Below are positions 23,193 to 32,266 of a stretch of 38,868 nucleotides of DNA, piece after piece. The translations under genes were made by a program, and so were the position numbers. Origin of the DNA: Acididesulfobacillus acetoxydans (lineage in GTDB: Bacteria; Bacillota; Desulfitobacteriia; Desulfitobacteriales; Desulfitobacteriaceae). The stretch's first letter is position 1. Every line of letters starts with the position of its first letter. The notes beneath the pieces are model-generated. The model ran no database searches, was not told where the DNA came from, and was given only the letters and a program-made list of their open reading frames with translations. The stretch is from NCBI RefSeq assembly GCF_900016645.1, contig NZ_CDGJ01000085.1, one strand, 5' to 3'.

Positions 23193-24392
23193 GTGGAAAC
23201 ATCTTTTATCTGTTATGGGGGTAGTATAGCGGTCGTGGTAAAATTTTACACCGAGCAATTTAACGTGGACGAAAGCAAATACCATCAGGTGAAGGTAAAT
23301 ATTAAAAAGTGGATCTTATCCCGAAAAGTGGTGGCTGGACAGCGGATTCCGTCGGAAAATGAACTGTCTGAGCTATTTGGGATAAGCCGGCACACCGTCC
23401 GGCATGCGATTGGCGATTTGGTTAACGAGGGATGGCTCTATCGCGAACAAGGCAAAGGCACATTTGTCCAAGAAAGAGAAAAACGGAGCGGTCAGGAGAC
23501 AAACCAAAGGGCAAAAATCGCGGTAATTACGACGTACTTATCGGACTATATTTTCCCGCACATCATCCGGGGCATTGAGGGAGTTGTCGCTCAGGCCGGG
23601 CATACTATTTCCCTTTTTAGTACAGGGAACAACATTCAAACGGAGCGGCGTTGTCTGGAGACGGTTCTGCTTGAGGGAGTAGACGGGCTCATTGTCGAAC
23701 CGACCAAGAGTACCTTACCCAATCCGAACATAGACCTGTACTTTCTGCTTCAACAAAGAAATATTCCATTTGTCATGCTGCACAGTTCCTATGTTGAGTT
23801 GAATGCCAGCCTGGTCGCCCTCGACGATGCCAACGGGACTTACGCACTGACCCGACACTTGATAGGGTTGGGACACCGCGATATCGCCGGGATTTTCAAA
23901 CAAGACGATATGCAGGGGCGAAACCGTTTCCGCGGTTTTGTCAGAGCCCATCAGGATGCCCATTTGCCGGTGGCGGCCGAGAATATTGTCACGTATGGTA
24001 CGGAGGAACGTGAAGTGATCGGAGAGACCTTTGTCAAAAGGGTGTTTGCCCAGGGTGCCGGGACGGGCAAGCCTACGGCGGTGGTTGGCTACAACGACGA
24101 GATCGCGGTGCAAGTGCTCATGGCTCTGCGGAACCTGGATATTTCCGTGCCAAAAGAGGTGGCAGTGACGGGTTTTGACGACTCACGTTTGGCAACGGTG
24201 AGCGGCATCCCACTTACTACCGTGCGCCATCCTAAGGCAGAGATGGGAGAGACGGCTGCCGAGATGTTGCTGGGGCTGATGGAAAACAGGGACAGCATGT
24301 GGGTCCCGCGCGAGCACATTTTTGCCCCGGAGATCATTGTCAGAGAATCCACCGTAGCCGATCTGCTTCGCCCAGCCAGCCAAGGCATCTAA
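23193..24392 (+). CDS. araR: Arabinose operon repressor AraR
   Basis: A GntR-type winged helix (about 20 residues in: YHQVKVNIKKWILSRKV, RIPSENELSELFGISRHTVR, GKGTFVQ) fused to a LacI/GalR-type periplasmic-binding-like sensor domain (KIAVITTYLSDYIFPHIIRG ... GFDDSRLATV). This fusion is the hallmark of AraR, which releases DNA on binding L-arabinose. It heads the arabinose genes and its promoter bears an AraR box. The start is uncertain: GTG 23193 follows AGGAGGGGAG at long spacing, and GTG 23235 behind GGGGGTAG fits family length as well. ATG 23148 lacks a ribosome-binding site. Confidence 0.93.
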   Translation: METSFICYGGSIAVVVKFYTEQFNVDESKYHQVKVNIKKWILSRKVVAGQRIPSENELSELFGISRHTVRHAIGDLVNEGWLYREQGKGTFVQEREKRSGQETNQRAKIAVITTYLSDYIFPHIIRGIEGVVAQAGHTISLFSTGNNIQTERRCLETVLLEGVDGLIVEPTKSTLPNPNIDLYFLLQQRNIPFVMLHSSYVELNASLVALDDANGTYALTRHLIGLGHRDIAGIFKQDDMQGRNRFRGFVRAHQDAHLPVAAENIVTYGTEEREVIGETFVKRVFAQGAGTGKPTAVVGYNDEIAVQVLMALRNLDISVPKEVAVTGFDDSRLATVSGIPLTTVRHPKAEMGETAAEMLLGLMENRDSMWVPREHIFAPEIIVRESTVADLLRPASQGI

Positions 24393-24407
24393 GATTTTTT
24401 AAGATAA

Positions 24408-24421
24408 GTTGTACGCACAAC
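24408..24421. promoter_or_regulatory. AraR box upstream of the transporter genes
   Basis: GTTGTACGCACAAC is palindromic except at the two central-flank positions and matches the TTGTACGTACAA AraR core. It lies in the 46-base gap between araR and the ABC ATPase start, so AraR could block transcription into the operon or a promoter hidden in the araR end. Confidence 0.65.
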
Positions 24422-24438
24422 CGGACAGAGGTGATGAC

Positions 24439-25953
24439 ATGTCAACATTATTGAGAATTCGCGGGATTACAAAAGCATTTCCCGGAACTCTGGCTCTTAA
24501 CGATGTCTCGCTTGAATTCAATGCAGGCGAAGTCCATGCGCTCATGGGAGAAAATGGAGCGGGAAAGTCCACTCTGCTCAACATCCTCACGGGTTCCCTT
24601 CGGAGTGATCAAGGAGAAATCCTTATCAATGACAGGCTGGTTTCTTTTAGGAGCTCCTTGGAGGTCAGAAAAGGCGGCATTTCCATCGTCCACCAGGAAT
24701 TGGGCCTGTTTCCTGAACTATCGGTTGCTGAAAACATCCTTGTCGGACAGACCCCCAGCCGATTCGGTCTTTTGGACCGCAAAAGGATGTTACATATCGC
24801 CCAGGAACTATTGAGCCAATTTCAAGTCGAATTCGGCCTGAACACACTCGTCCGGGACTTGAGTGTGTCTCAGCAACAGATTGTTGAGATCGCGAAGGCT
24901 TTGGCTCTGGATGCCCATACCTATATTTTTGACGAACCGACCTCGACGCTCAGCGGGGATGATGTCGAGCGCCTATTTCAGGTCATTCGCGGATTGAGGA
25001 AGAAGCAGAAAGCAATTATCTATGTCAGCCACAAATTCAGCGAAATTTTCCAAATAAGTGACAGGATCAGTATTTTACGTGACGGGCAGCTGGTTGGCAC
25101 GGGGTTAGCCTCGGAGATGGATACGGAGGGTATTATCAAAGCGATGGTCGGGAGGACGCTGGACCGGATTTACCCGGAAAAGGGGAAGCCCGGAGATGAG
25201 GTTCTGTTGGAAGTGTCTCATCTTTCCGCAGGGACGAAATGCATGGATATCTCCTTCAAACTTTTCAGAGGCGAAATTCTTGGAATCTTCGGTCTGGTCG
25301 GTTCCGGACGGACAGAGATCGTCCGGGCATTGACCGGCGTGGATCGGAAACAAAGCGGCCAAATCCGTTTGGATGATAAAGAAGTCAACATTCGAACCGT
25401 TCGCGACTCGATTGACTTAGGCATGTATTATCTGACGGAGGACCGTAAAAAACAGGGGCTGTTCTTGAAATTGGCGATAGGAGACAATGTCGCCGTGACT
25501 CATCTCGGAAATATAGCTTCCCTGGGAATGATCAGAAAGCAAAAGGTTGAAGAGGTATCTACGGGTGTTCTTCGTGACTTGAGGGTTAAGGCCAGCTCAG
25601 TCTCACAACAGGTGGGAAGTCTGAGCGGTGGAAACCAACAAAAGGTCATGGTAGGAAAATGGTTGTCAAAGGCCCCTAAAATCGTCATTCTCGATGAGCC
25701 TACACGTGGAATTGATGTCGGAGCTAAGGCGGAGATCCATCAGTTGCTGCGACGTTTAGCCAATGAGGGAATCGGGGTCATCATGATTTCGTCCGAACTG
25801 CCGGAAATCGTAGGTTTAAGTGACCGGGTGATGGTTGTGCACAAGGGACACTTTACGGGCGAGTTGACGGGACCGGATGTCAACGATGAGACCATCATGA
25901 CTCTGGCGTCGGGATTGGATGCCCATGCAGAAAGAGGTGTAGGGATTGAATGA
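24439..25953 (+). CDS. Sugar ABC transporter ATP-binding protein (AraG/RbsA/MglA type)
   Basis: A 504-aa tandem ATPase energising sugar import. The first domain has Walker A GENGAGKST, Walker B IFDEPTSTL and a degenerate signature (LSVSQQQ). The second has the atypical A-loop GLVGSGRTE, signature LSGGNQQKV and Walker B VILDEPTRGID. This duplicate layout is typical of the CUT2 class (monosaccharides). ATG 24439 follows GAGGTGATGAC. It overlaps the permease gene by 8 bases. Context indicates L-arabinose as substrate; sequence alone does not separate it from ribose or galactose. Confidence 0.93.
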   Translation: MSTLLRIRGITKAFPGTLALNDVSLEFNAGEVHALMGENGAGKSTLLNILTGSLRSDQGEILINDRLVSFRSSLEVRKGGISIVHQELGLFPELSVAENILVGQTPSRFGLLDRKRMLHIAQELLSQFQVEFGLNTLVRDLSVSQQQIVEIAKALALDAHTYIFDEPTSTLSGDDVERLFQVIRGLRKKQKAIIYVSHKFSEIFQISDRISILRDGQLVGTGLASEMDTEGIIKAMVGRTLDRIYPEKGKPGDEVLLEVSHLSAGTKCMDISFKLFRGEILGIFGLVGSGRTEIVRALTGVDRKQSGQIRLDDKEVNIRTVRDSIDLGMYYLTEDRKKQGLFLKLAIGDNVAVTHLGNIASLGMIRKQKVEEVSTGVLRDLRVKASSVSQQVGSLSGGNQQKVMVGKWLSKAPKIVILDEPTRGIDVGAKAEIHQLLRRLANEGIGVIMISSELPEIVGLSDRVMVVHKGHFTGELTGPDVNDETIMTLASGLDAHAERGVGIE

Positions 25954-26956
25954 GCAAATAAGCAAGGCTTCAGTGGGCCAAGCTGTGGAACCGGCTCCTA
26001 GGAAAAAATCGGCTTTCGCCCGATTGACTCAGGTCAGAGAGTTGACGATCGCCCTCGTCATCATTCTCCTTATGGTGATTTTATCTCTCGTGAGCCCCAC
26101 TTTTTTGACAGCCGACAATTTGATCACAACTTTCCTGGGAATTGTTATGATGGGGATTATTTCGGTTGGGATGACGATCGCGCTCGTCTCCGGGGGGTTT
26201 GACCTGTCCGTAGGCTCCGTGATGTCCATGTCTGGGGTTCTGGCAGGGATGCTCGCCTTAAACGGAATGAACATTTGGCTGGCTGCTCTTATCGCGATGA
26301 TAGCAAGCCTTCTCTCAGGGGCGCTCACCGGGTGGTTCATCGGAAAGGTCAAGATCAATCCTTTCATTATGACGCTCGGCATGCAGGGGGTCATCCAAGG
26401 GGTGGCCTATGTGATCACTCAGGGTGCACCTTTATCGGTGACCGGGATGGCGCCTTCATTTTTATTCCTGGGACAGGGGACCCTGTTCGGGATACCAACC
26501 TTAATCTGGATCATGCTGGTCATCGTTCTCATCGGAGACTATCTTATGCGACATGCGGTTGCGGCGAGAAAGGTCTATTATATCGGGAGCAATGAAAACG
26601 CTGCCTTTCTTTCGGGAATTGCGGTATCTCAAGTGAAAACTTGGATATATATCATGACGGCACTTTTGGCGGGTCTAGCAGGCGTTCTCACTCTGTCGCG
26701 TTTCAGTGTCGCCGCACCGACTGCGGGTGTGGGAATGGAACTGCAGGCGATTGCGGCCTGCATCATAGGCGGGGCCAGTCTGACGGGAGGTGAAGGGACT
26801 GTCCTTGGGGCGTTGTTAGGCAGCATTCTAGTCGGAACCGTAAACGACGCTTTGGTTCTTCTCAATGTGTCTGTCTACTGGCAGAGTCTGGTAACCGGTC
26901 TGGTTCTTATCGGGGCAGTAACATTTGATGTGCTTACCCATTGGCAAAAAGCTTGA
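25946..26956 (+). CDS. Sugar ABC transporter permease (CUT2 family)
   Basis: A 336-aa membrane protein with about 8-10 hydrophobic segments of the BPD_transp_2/RbsC-AraH family. It shows the GGFDLSVGSVM motif and the GGASLTGGEGTVLGALLG cytoplasmic loop that docks with the ATPase. It starts at TTG 25946, overlapping the ATPase stop by 8 bases, with GAGGTGTAGGGA as ribosome-binding site. CUT2 permeases work as homodimers, which fits a single permease gene. Confidence 0.92.
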   Translation: MNEQISKASVGQAVEPAPRKKSAFARLTQVRELTIALVIILLMVILSLVSPTFLTADNLITTFLGIVMMGIISVGMTIALVSGGFDLSVGSVMSMSGVLAGMLALNGMNIWLAALIAMIASLLSGALTGWFIGKVKINPFIMTLGMQGVIQGVAYVITQGAPLSVTGMAPSFLFLGQGTLFGIPTLIWIMLVIVLIGDYLMRHAVAARKVYYIGSNENAAFLSGIAVSQVKTWIYIMTALLAGLAGVLTLSRFSVAAPTAGVGMELQAIAACIIGGASLTGGEGTVLGALLGSILVGTVNDALVLLNVSVYWQSLVTGLVLIGAVTFDVLTHWQKA

Positions 26957-26977
26957 GTACCAAAAGGAGGACTTTTC

Positions 26978-28000
26978 ATGAGGTTTAAAAGACTGACAGC
27001 AATTGCAGGTATCGTTGGCATGTTAACTTTAGCGGTGGTGGGGTGCGGTACGGCACAAAGCACTGCCTCCGCATCAGGCACTGCCCAGAGCGGAAACGCG
27101 ATGGTCGGGCAACCGAATGAAACATACTATATGGTGACGTTCCTGTCCGGCATCGAATACTGGAAGGGAGTATATGCCGGAATGCAGGCCGCGGCCAAAA
27201 ACCTGAATGTCAAGACAGTCTATACCGGCGGTCCCCAATACGATATCAACCAAGAGGTTACGACTTTGCAGCAGGTTATAGCCAAGAAACCGGCAGGGAT
27301 TTTGGTCACGGCTATCAATGCCAAGGCGCTGACTCCGGCCATCAACCAGGCCGTTGAAGCCGGCATCCCTGTCATTTCGTTCGATTCCGACGCACCGGAC
27401 AGCGAGCGCTATGCCTATCTCGGAACGAGCAATTATGAGGCAGGGCAAGTTGCGGCGAAATTCCTCGGGAAGCAGTTGAATGGGAATGGACAGGTTGCGA
27501 TAGTTTCCACTCCGGGCGAACTGAATCTGGACCAAAGAACCCAAGGTTTCAAAGACGAAATGGCGCAAGCTTATCCAAACGTGAAAATCGTGGCGGTTGA
27601 AAACGGGAATTCCGACCAAATTAAAACGGCTCAAGTCACATCCACGTTGCTGCAAACTTATCCCCAGCTGGCAGGGGTGTTCGCTACAGAAGCAGACGAG
27701 GGAACAGGTGTAGCCACAGCCGTCAAAGAAGCGAAAAAGTCTGACAGCATAAAGATTGTCAGCTTTGATACGAATAAAGCGACGCTTGAACAGATTCAAC
27801 AAGGATTGGTTACGGCCACCATTGCTCAGGGCACTTGGAATATGGGTTATTGGGGTCTCATGGATGCCTTCACGATCCATCATGATTTGCTTCATCCGGT
27901 GGCGAATTGGCAAGAGGCAAAAGTCGATCCGGTTCCGCCCAGTGTCGATACCGGTGTTACGGTTATTACCAAGGATAACGTGGGCGCGTACTTACAATAA
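26978..28000 (+). CDS. Sugar-binding lipoprotein of the ABC transporter
   Basis: A 340-aa substrate-binding protein. The N-terminus is a lipoprotein signal peptide (RFKRL basic start, hydrophobic core, lipobox AVVG-C23), followed by a Ser/Ala/Gly linker and a periplasmic-binding (Peripla_BP_4) fold. ATG 26978 follows AAAAGGAGGACTTTTC, the strongest ribosome-binding site in the operon, consistent with high expression. It is anchored outside the membrane in a Gram-positive cell and captures the sugar for the permease. Arabinose specificity is inferred from context. Confidence 0.93.
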   Translation: MRFKRLTAIAGIVGMLTLAVVGCGTAQSTASASGTAQSGNAMVGQPNETYYMVTFLSGIEYWKGVYAGMQAAAKNLNVKTVYTGGPQYDINQEVTTLQQVIAKKPAGILVTAINAKALTPAINQAVEAGIPVISFDSDAPDSERYAYLGTSNYEAGQVAAKFLGKQLNGNGQVAIVSTPGELNLDQRTQGFKDEMAQAYPNVKIVAVENGNSDQIKTAQVTSTLLQTYPQLAGVFATEADEGTGVATAVKEAKKSDSIKIVSFDTNKATLEQIQQGLVTATIAQGTWNMGYWGLMDAFTIHHDLLHPVANWQEAKVDPVPPSVDTGVTVITKDNVGAYLQ

Positions 28001-28095
28001 GATGCTAGGTTACTGGGAAACATCGGGGATTCGGTGACGGGAAGAGTCTGCCGGATGCTTGCCGAAAGTGCTTTTGTTGGGGATTGCCTAACCAC

Positions 28096-28150
28096 CGCAG
28101 CGATAGGCTGCGAATGCAGGCGACAGCCTCCGAGCGAGGCTATCGCCTGC
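28096..28150. repeat. Two consecutive hairpins between binding-protein and kinase genes
   Basis: CGCAGC (28096-28101) pairs with GCTGCG (28107-28112). Then GCAGGCGACAGCCTC (28116-28130) pairs with GAGGCTATCGCCTGC (28136-28150), a 15-bp stem with a single C·A mismatch. There is no T-tract. They probably protect the 3' end of the upstream mRNA so that the binding protein is made in excess. Confidence 0.55.
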
Positions 28151-28242
28151 ACCAGGTGTTTGGCTCAAGCACATTTGGCCTAAGTTCGCTAAAGCCGACG
28201 ACGCGGAAGCTTGCAGTAAAATTGTCTGAAGAAGGTATGTGT

Positions 28243-29910
28243 ATGAAATATAGCATTGGCGTCGATTTTGGGACACAATCCGGAAGGGCTTTGTTAGTAG
28301 AAGTAGATACAGGAAAAGAGATAGCGAGCGCCGTCAAAGAGTACAGACATGGTGTTATGGATGAAACGCTCCCCGACGGTGTAACCAGGTTGGAATCAGA
28401 TTGGGCCTTGCAGCACCCTTCTGATTATCTGGAAGTTTTGCAGGTGACCATCCCTGAAGTATTACATAAAACAGGCGTTTCGCCAAAGGATGTCATCGGC
28501 CTCGGAATTGATTTTACCGCCTGTACAATGCTGCCGGTCGATGCGAAAGGAGTTCCCTTGTGCCTCTTAGAGCAATTCAGCCACAATCCCCACAGCTACG
28601 TGAAGCTTTGGAAGCATCATTCGGCACAAGATGAAGCGACTCGTTTGAATCAGATCGCGGAAGAACGAGGGGAGAAATTCTTGCGGCGTTACGGCGGGAA
28701 GATTTCCTCAGAATGGCTGATACCCAAAATATGGCAAATCCTAAATGAAGCGCCAGAGGTGTATGAGGCGGCCGACCAGATGATCGAAGCCGGTGATTGG
28801 CTCATTTCTCAATTGACCGGAGTGATTCGGAGAAATAGTTGCACGGCAGGTTATAAGGCAATCTGGAACAGAAGAGAGGGTTACCCCTCCGAAGAGTTCT
28901 TTCGGGCACTGGATCCTCGCTTAGAGCATGTTGTCGATAAAATGTTGGGACGCGAGATCTTTACAATTGGAGACAAAGCAGGGGAAATTACACCTGAGGC
29001 GGCTCGGCTGACAGGCTTGCTACCCGGGACAGCTGTTGCCGTTGCCAATGTTGATGCGCATGTCTCCGTTCCGGCCGTCGGAATTACCGAGCCTGGAAAA
29101 ATGCTGATGGTTATGGGCACTTCCACGTGCCACGTCTTATTAGGTGAAAAAGAGCAAATAGTTCCTGGTATGTGCGGTGTGGTGGAAGGCGGAATCCTAC
29201 CAGGGTTCATGGGATATGAAGCCGGGCAATCTTGCGTGGGCGACCACTTTGAGTGGTTCATCGAGAATTGTGTGCCTGAAAGTTATTTTCAGGAGGCGAA
29301 GAACAAAGGTGTAGGGATTCATCAATTGTTGACGGAGAAAGCCGAAGGGCTGAAAGCCGGAGAAAGCGGATTAGTGGCTTTGGATTGGTGGAATGGCAAC
29401 CGTTCCACCCTGGTGGACGTCGATCTCACGGGCGTCATTGTGGGCGCCAATCTACTGACCAAGCCGGAGGAGATCTATCGCGCTTTGATCGAGGCGACTG
29501 CTTTTGGGACGAGAATGATTGTGGAGACGTTTCGGGAAAACGGCGTTCCTATTTACGAGATATATGCCTGCGGCGGAATTGCTGAGAAGAATGATTTGAT
29601 GATGCAGATTTATTCGGACGTTCTAAATATGGATATTCATATTTCCGCATCTCCGCAAACACCGGCTTTAGGAGCAGCCATGTTTGGCGCGGTAGCAGCC
29701 AGGAAACAACGCGGGGGATATGACCACGTGGTCGAGGCGGCAAAAGCCATGGCCAAGGTAAAAGAAGAATTCTATCAACCGAATCGGGAAAATGCCGCTA
29801 TTTACAACCGGCTTTATGCGGAATATGCTAAACTTTATCGCTATTTCGGCCAGGGCGGCAACGACGTCATGAAAGAATTGAAAAAGATCAAGAAGCAAGT
29901 GAAGCCGTAA
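28243..29910 (+). CDS. araB: L-ribulokinase
   Basis: A 555-aa FGGY-family kinase that phosphorylates L-ribulose to L-ribulose 5-phosphate. The N-terminal ATPase motif is GVDFGTQSGRALLV; the substrate-domain region has LGIDFTACTMLPVD; the C-terminal nucleotide region has MVMGTSTCHVLL and YACGGIAEKNDLMMQI. Length matches Bacillus AraB (about 560 aa). I chose ATG 28243, behind GAAGAAGGT; the upstream ATG 28084 would translate the hairpin region. The araA gene follows after 17 bases. Confidence 0.95.
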   Translation: MKYSIGVDFGTQSGRALLVEVDTGKEIASAVKEYRHGVMDETLPDGVTRLESDWALQHPSDYLEVLQVTIPEVLHKTGVSPKDVIGLGIDFTACTMLPVDAKGVPLCLLEQFSHNPHSYVKLWKHHSAQDEATRLNQIAEERGEKFLRRYGGKISSEWLIPKIWQILNEAPEVYEAADQMIEAGDWLISQLTGVIRRNSCTAGYKAIWNRREGYPSEEFFRALDPRLEHVVDKMLGREIFTIGDKAGEITPEAARLTGLLPGTAVAVANVDAHVSVPAVGITEPGKMLMVMGTSTCHVLLGEKEQIVPGMCGVVEGGILPGFMGYEAGQSCVGDHFEWFIENCVPESYFQEAKNKGVGIHQLLTEKAEGLKAGESGLVALDWWNGNRSTLVDVDLTGVIVGANLLTKPEEIYRALIEATAFGTRMIVETFRENGVPIYEIYACGGIAEKNDLMMQIYSDVLNMDIHISASPQTPALGAAMFGAVAARKQRGGYDHVVEAAKAMAKVKEEFYQPNRENAAIYNRLYAEYAKLYRYFGQGGNDVMKELKKIKKQVKP

Positions 29911-29927
29911 CATTAGGAGGAATAGCC

Positions 29928-31418
29928 ATGTTGGATTTGAAACCCTATGCTTTTTGGTTTGTTACCGGCAGCCAGCATTTATACGGACCGGAAACCTTGC
30001 GGGAGGTTGAAGAACATTCCCGGCGCATCGTTGAGAGTCTAAATCGGGATAGCGGGATTTCTTACAAGATTCTGTTCAAATCGGTATTGACCACTCCGGA
30101 CGCTATCCGCAGACTCTGCTTGGAAGCCAATGCGGATGACGACTGTGCCGGAATCCTAACCTGGATGCACACTTTTTCTCCGGCCAAAATGTGGATCGGC
30201 GGTCTGTCCGTGTTAAGCAAGCCCCTTCTTCATTTGCACACTCAGTTCAATCGTGATATCCCCTGGGATAGCATTGACATGGACTTTATGAATTTGAACC
30301 AGTCTGCTCACGGTGACCGTGAGTATGGATTTATCGGTGCACGTACGGGCCTCCGGCGCAAAGTGATTGCCGGCTATTGGGAGGACCCGGAAGTGCGCCG
30401 GAGGCTTGGGCAATGGATGCAAACCGCGGTTGCTCATACGGAAGGACACTGTCTGAAGGTGGCGCGGTTTGGCGACAACATGCGCGAAGTCGCGGTCACG
30501 GAAGGAGACAAAGTCGAAGCGCAAATTAAGCTGGGTTGGTCGATTAATGGTTATGGGGTAGGCGACCTGGCTCAAAGGATCAACGATATCGCCGAAACTG
30601 AAGTGGAGCGGCTGCTCGAAGAGTATGCGGAGATGTATGATATTCGTGCGGAGGACCGTCACGACACCCGAATATGGGATTCTGTCCGTGAACAGGCGCG
30701 CATTGAACTTGGGCTCAAAGCATTTTTGGAAGAAGGTAATTTTAGCGCATTTACGACGACTTTCGAGGACCTTCATGGCCTTAAACAACTTCCGGGTCTG
30801 GCGGTTCAGCGTTTGATGGCAGCGGGTTACGGTTTTGGGCCGGAAGGCGATTGGAAATCGGCCGCTCTGGTCCGCATTGTGAAGATTATGGCGGGCGGAC
30901 AGAGGACATCCATTATGGAGGACTATACCTATAACCTGAATCCGGGCAATGAAATGATACTCGGCGCACATATGTTGGAAGTCTGCCCAAGCATCGCGGC
31001 AACGCGGCCTAGAATCGAAGTGCATCCCCTGTCAATCGGCAGTAAAGAGAGGCCCGCACGGCTTATTTTCGACGGAGGTACCGGGCCGGCTGTTTGCGCT
31101 ACGCTGGTCGATATGGGTCAGCGATTCCGCTTAATTGTGAATGAGGTTGAGGCGGTAAAAGTGGAGAAATCCATGCCGAAGCTACCGGTTGCCCGGGTGC
31201 TGTGGAAACCGCAGCCTTCACTTCGCGACGCTGCGGAAGCTTGGATTCTTGCCGGCGGCGCGCATCACACCTGTTTTTCCCTGGCCGTGACGGCAGAGAA
31301 TTTGCTAGATTGGTCTGAGATGACGGGTATCGAATGTGTCCTGATCAACAAAGATACGTCGATTTTAGCATTCCGAAACGAGCTTCGCTGGAATGAGGCA
31401 TTTTGGAACCGAAGGTAG
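29928..31418 (+). CDS. araA: L-arabinose isomerase
   Basis: A 496-aa isomerase converting L-arabinose to L-ribulose in the cytoplasm, Mn-dependent. Recognised by the N-terminal FVTGSQHLYG, the LTWMHTFSPAKMWI segment, HTQFNRDIPW, and the metal-site region FTTTFEDLHGLKQLPGLA with E and H ligands further on (GAHMLEVCPS, HHTCFS). Length is the family norm. ATG 29928 follows TTAGGAGGAATAGCC. It is followed by a hairpin at 31438-31467. Confidence 0.96.
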   Translation: MLDLKPYAFWFVTGSQHLYGPETLREVEEHSRRIVESLNRDSGISYKILFKSVLTTPDAIRRLCLEANADDDCAGILTWMHTFSPAKMWIGGLSVLSKPLLHLHTQFNRDIPWDSIDMDFMNLNQSAHGDREYGFIGARTGLRRKVIAGYWEDPEVRRRLGQWMQTAVAHTEGHCLKVARFGDNMREVAVTEGDKVEAQIKLGWSINGYGVGDLAQRINDIAETEVERLLEEYAEMYDIRAEDRHDTRIWDSVREQARIELGLKAFLEEGNFSAFTTTFEDLHGLKQLPGLAVQRLMAAGYGFGPEGDWKSAALVRIVKIMAGGQRTSIMEDYTYNLNPGNEMILGAHMLEVCPSIAATRPRIEVHPLSIGSKERPARLIFDGGTGPAVCATLVDMGQRFRLIVNEVEAVKVEKSMPKLPVARVLWKPQPSLRDAAEAWILAGGAHHTCFSLAVTAENLLDWSEMTGIECVLINKDTSILAFRNELRWNEAFWNRR

Positions 31419-31437
31419 TTAAACTTCTTGTCAGCGC

Positions 31438-31467
31438 GGCTGCCTTAATGCATTTCCGGGGGCAGCC
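31438..31467. terminator. Hairpin between araA and araD
   Basis: GGCTGCC (31438-31444) pairs with GGCAGCC (31461-31467), followed by TCTTTGTT. A weak intrinsic terminator or attenuator. Confidence 0.4.
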
Positions 31468-31516
31468 TCTTTGTTCGTCAAGATGACTTGATAGAGAGGC
31501 TAAGGAGTGAGAAAAT

Positions 31517-32209
31517 GTGCTTGAGATGCTCAAACAGGAAGTACTGTTGGCCAATCTGCAACTGCCTTTACACGGCTTAGTCGTTTTTACATGGGGCAAT
31601 GTGAGCGGAATTGACCGCGAAAGAAATTTGGTCGTTATTAAGCCTAGCGGTGTTCCTTATGATGAATTGAGGCAACAAGACCTAGTGGTGCTCGATCTCG
31701 ACGGAAATATTGTCGAAGGAAATTTGCGGCCGTCTTCCGATATTCCGACCCACCTGGCGTTGTACCGAGAATTTCCCGCCATTGGCGGCATTGTGCACAC
31801 GCACTCTCCTTGGGCGACAGCGTGGGCGCAAGCCGGCCGGCCGATTCCGGCGCTTGGCACCACGCACGCCGATTATTTTTACGGTGAAATTCCGGTGACC
31901 CGCCCGATGACGAAGGAAGAGATCGACCGGGATTATGAAGCGCAGACCGGTCACGTCATTGTGGAGGCGTTTAAGGCTCATAACATCGACCCATCTCACA
32001 TTCCGGGAATTCTGGTTCAGAACCATGCTCCTTTTAGTTGGGGCCAAAACCCTGATAATGCAGTTCATAATGCGGTTGTGCTGGAGAAAGTGGCGGAAAT
32101 GGCCTTCAAGACATTTCAACTCAAGCCGGAAGTTTCTCCGATGAGTCAAGCACTGTTGGACAAACACTTTTTGCGGAAACATGGGGTGAATGCCTATTAC
32201 GGGCAATAG
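31517..32209 (+). CDS. araD: L-ribulose-5-phosphate 4-epimerase
   Basis: A 230-aa class II aldolase-fold enzyme that epimerises L-ribulose 5-phosphate to D-xylulose 5-phosphate, feeding the pentose phosphate pathway. It has the Zn-binding H-x-H (IVHTHSPWATAW, H94/H96), the substrate motif FTWGNVSGIDRE and THADYFYGEIPVTR; the later His in LVQNHAPFSWG completes the site. Start is GTG 31517 behind TAAGGAGTGAG. The araM-like gene follows with a short gap. Confidence 0.96.
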   Translation: MLEMLKQEVLLANLQLPLHGLVVFTWGNVSGIDRERNLVVIKPSGVPYDELRQQDLVVLDLDGNIVEGNLRPSSDIPTHLALYREFPAIGGIVHTHSPWATAWAQAGRPIPALGTTHADYFYGEIPVTRPMTKEEIDRDYEAQTGHVIVEAFKAHNIDPSHIPGILVQNHAPFSWGQNPDNAVHNAVVLEKVAEMAFKTFQLKPEVSPMSQALLDKHFLRKHGVNAYYGQ

Positions 32210-32266
32210 CGAATGGAATTGTCAATTCGGGAAGAGAGCCTTAGCTCCGTTTGGAGGGGAATGCGG

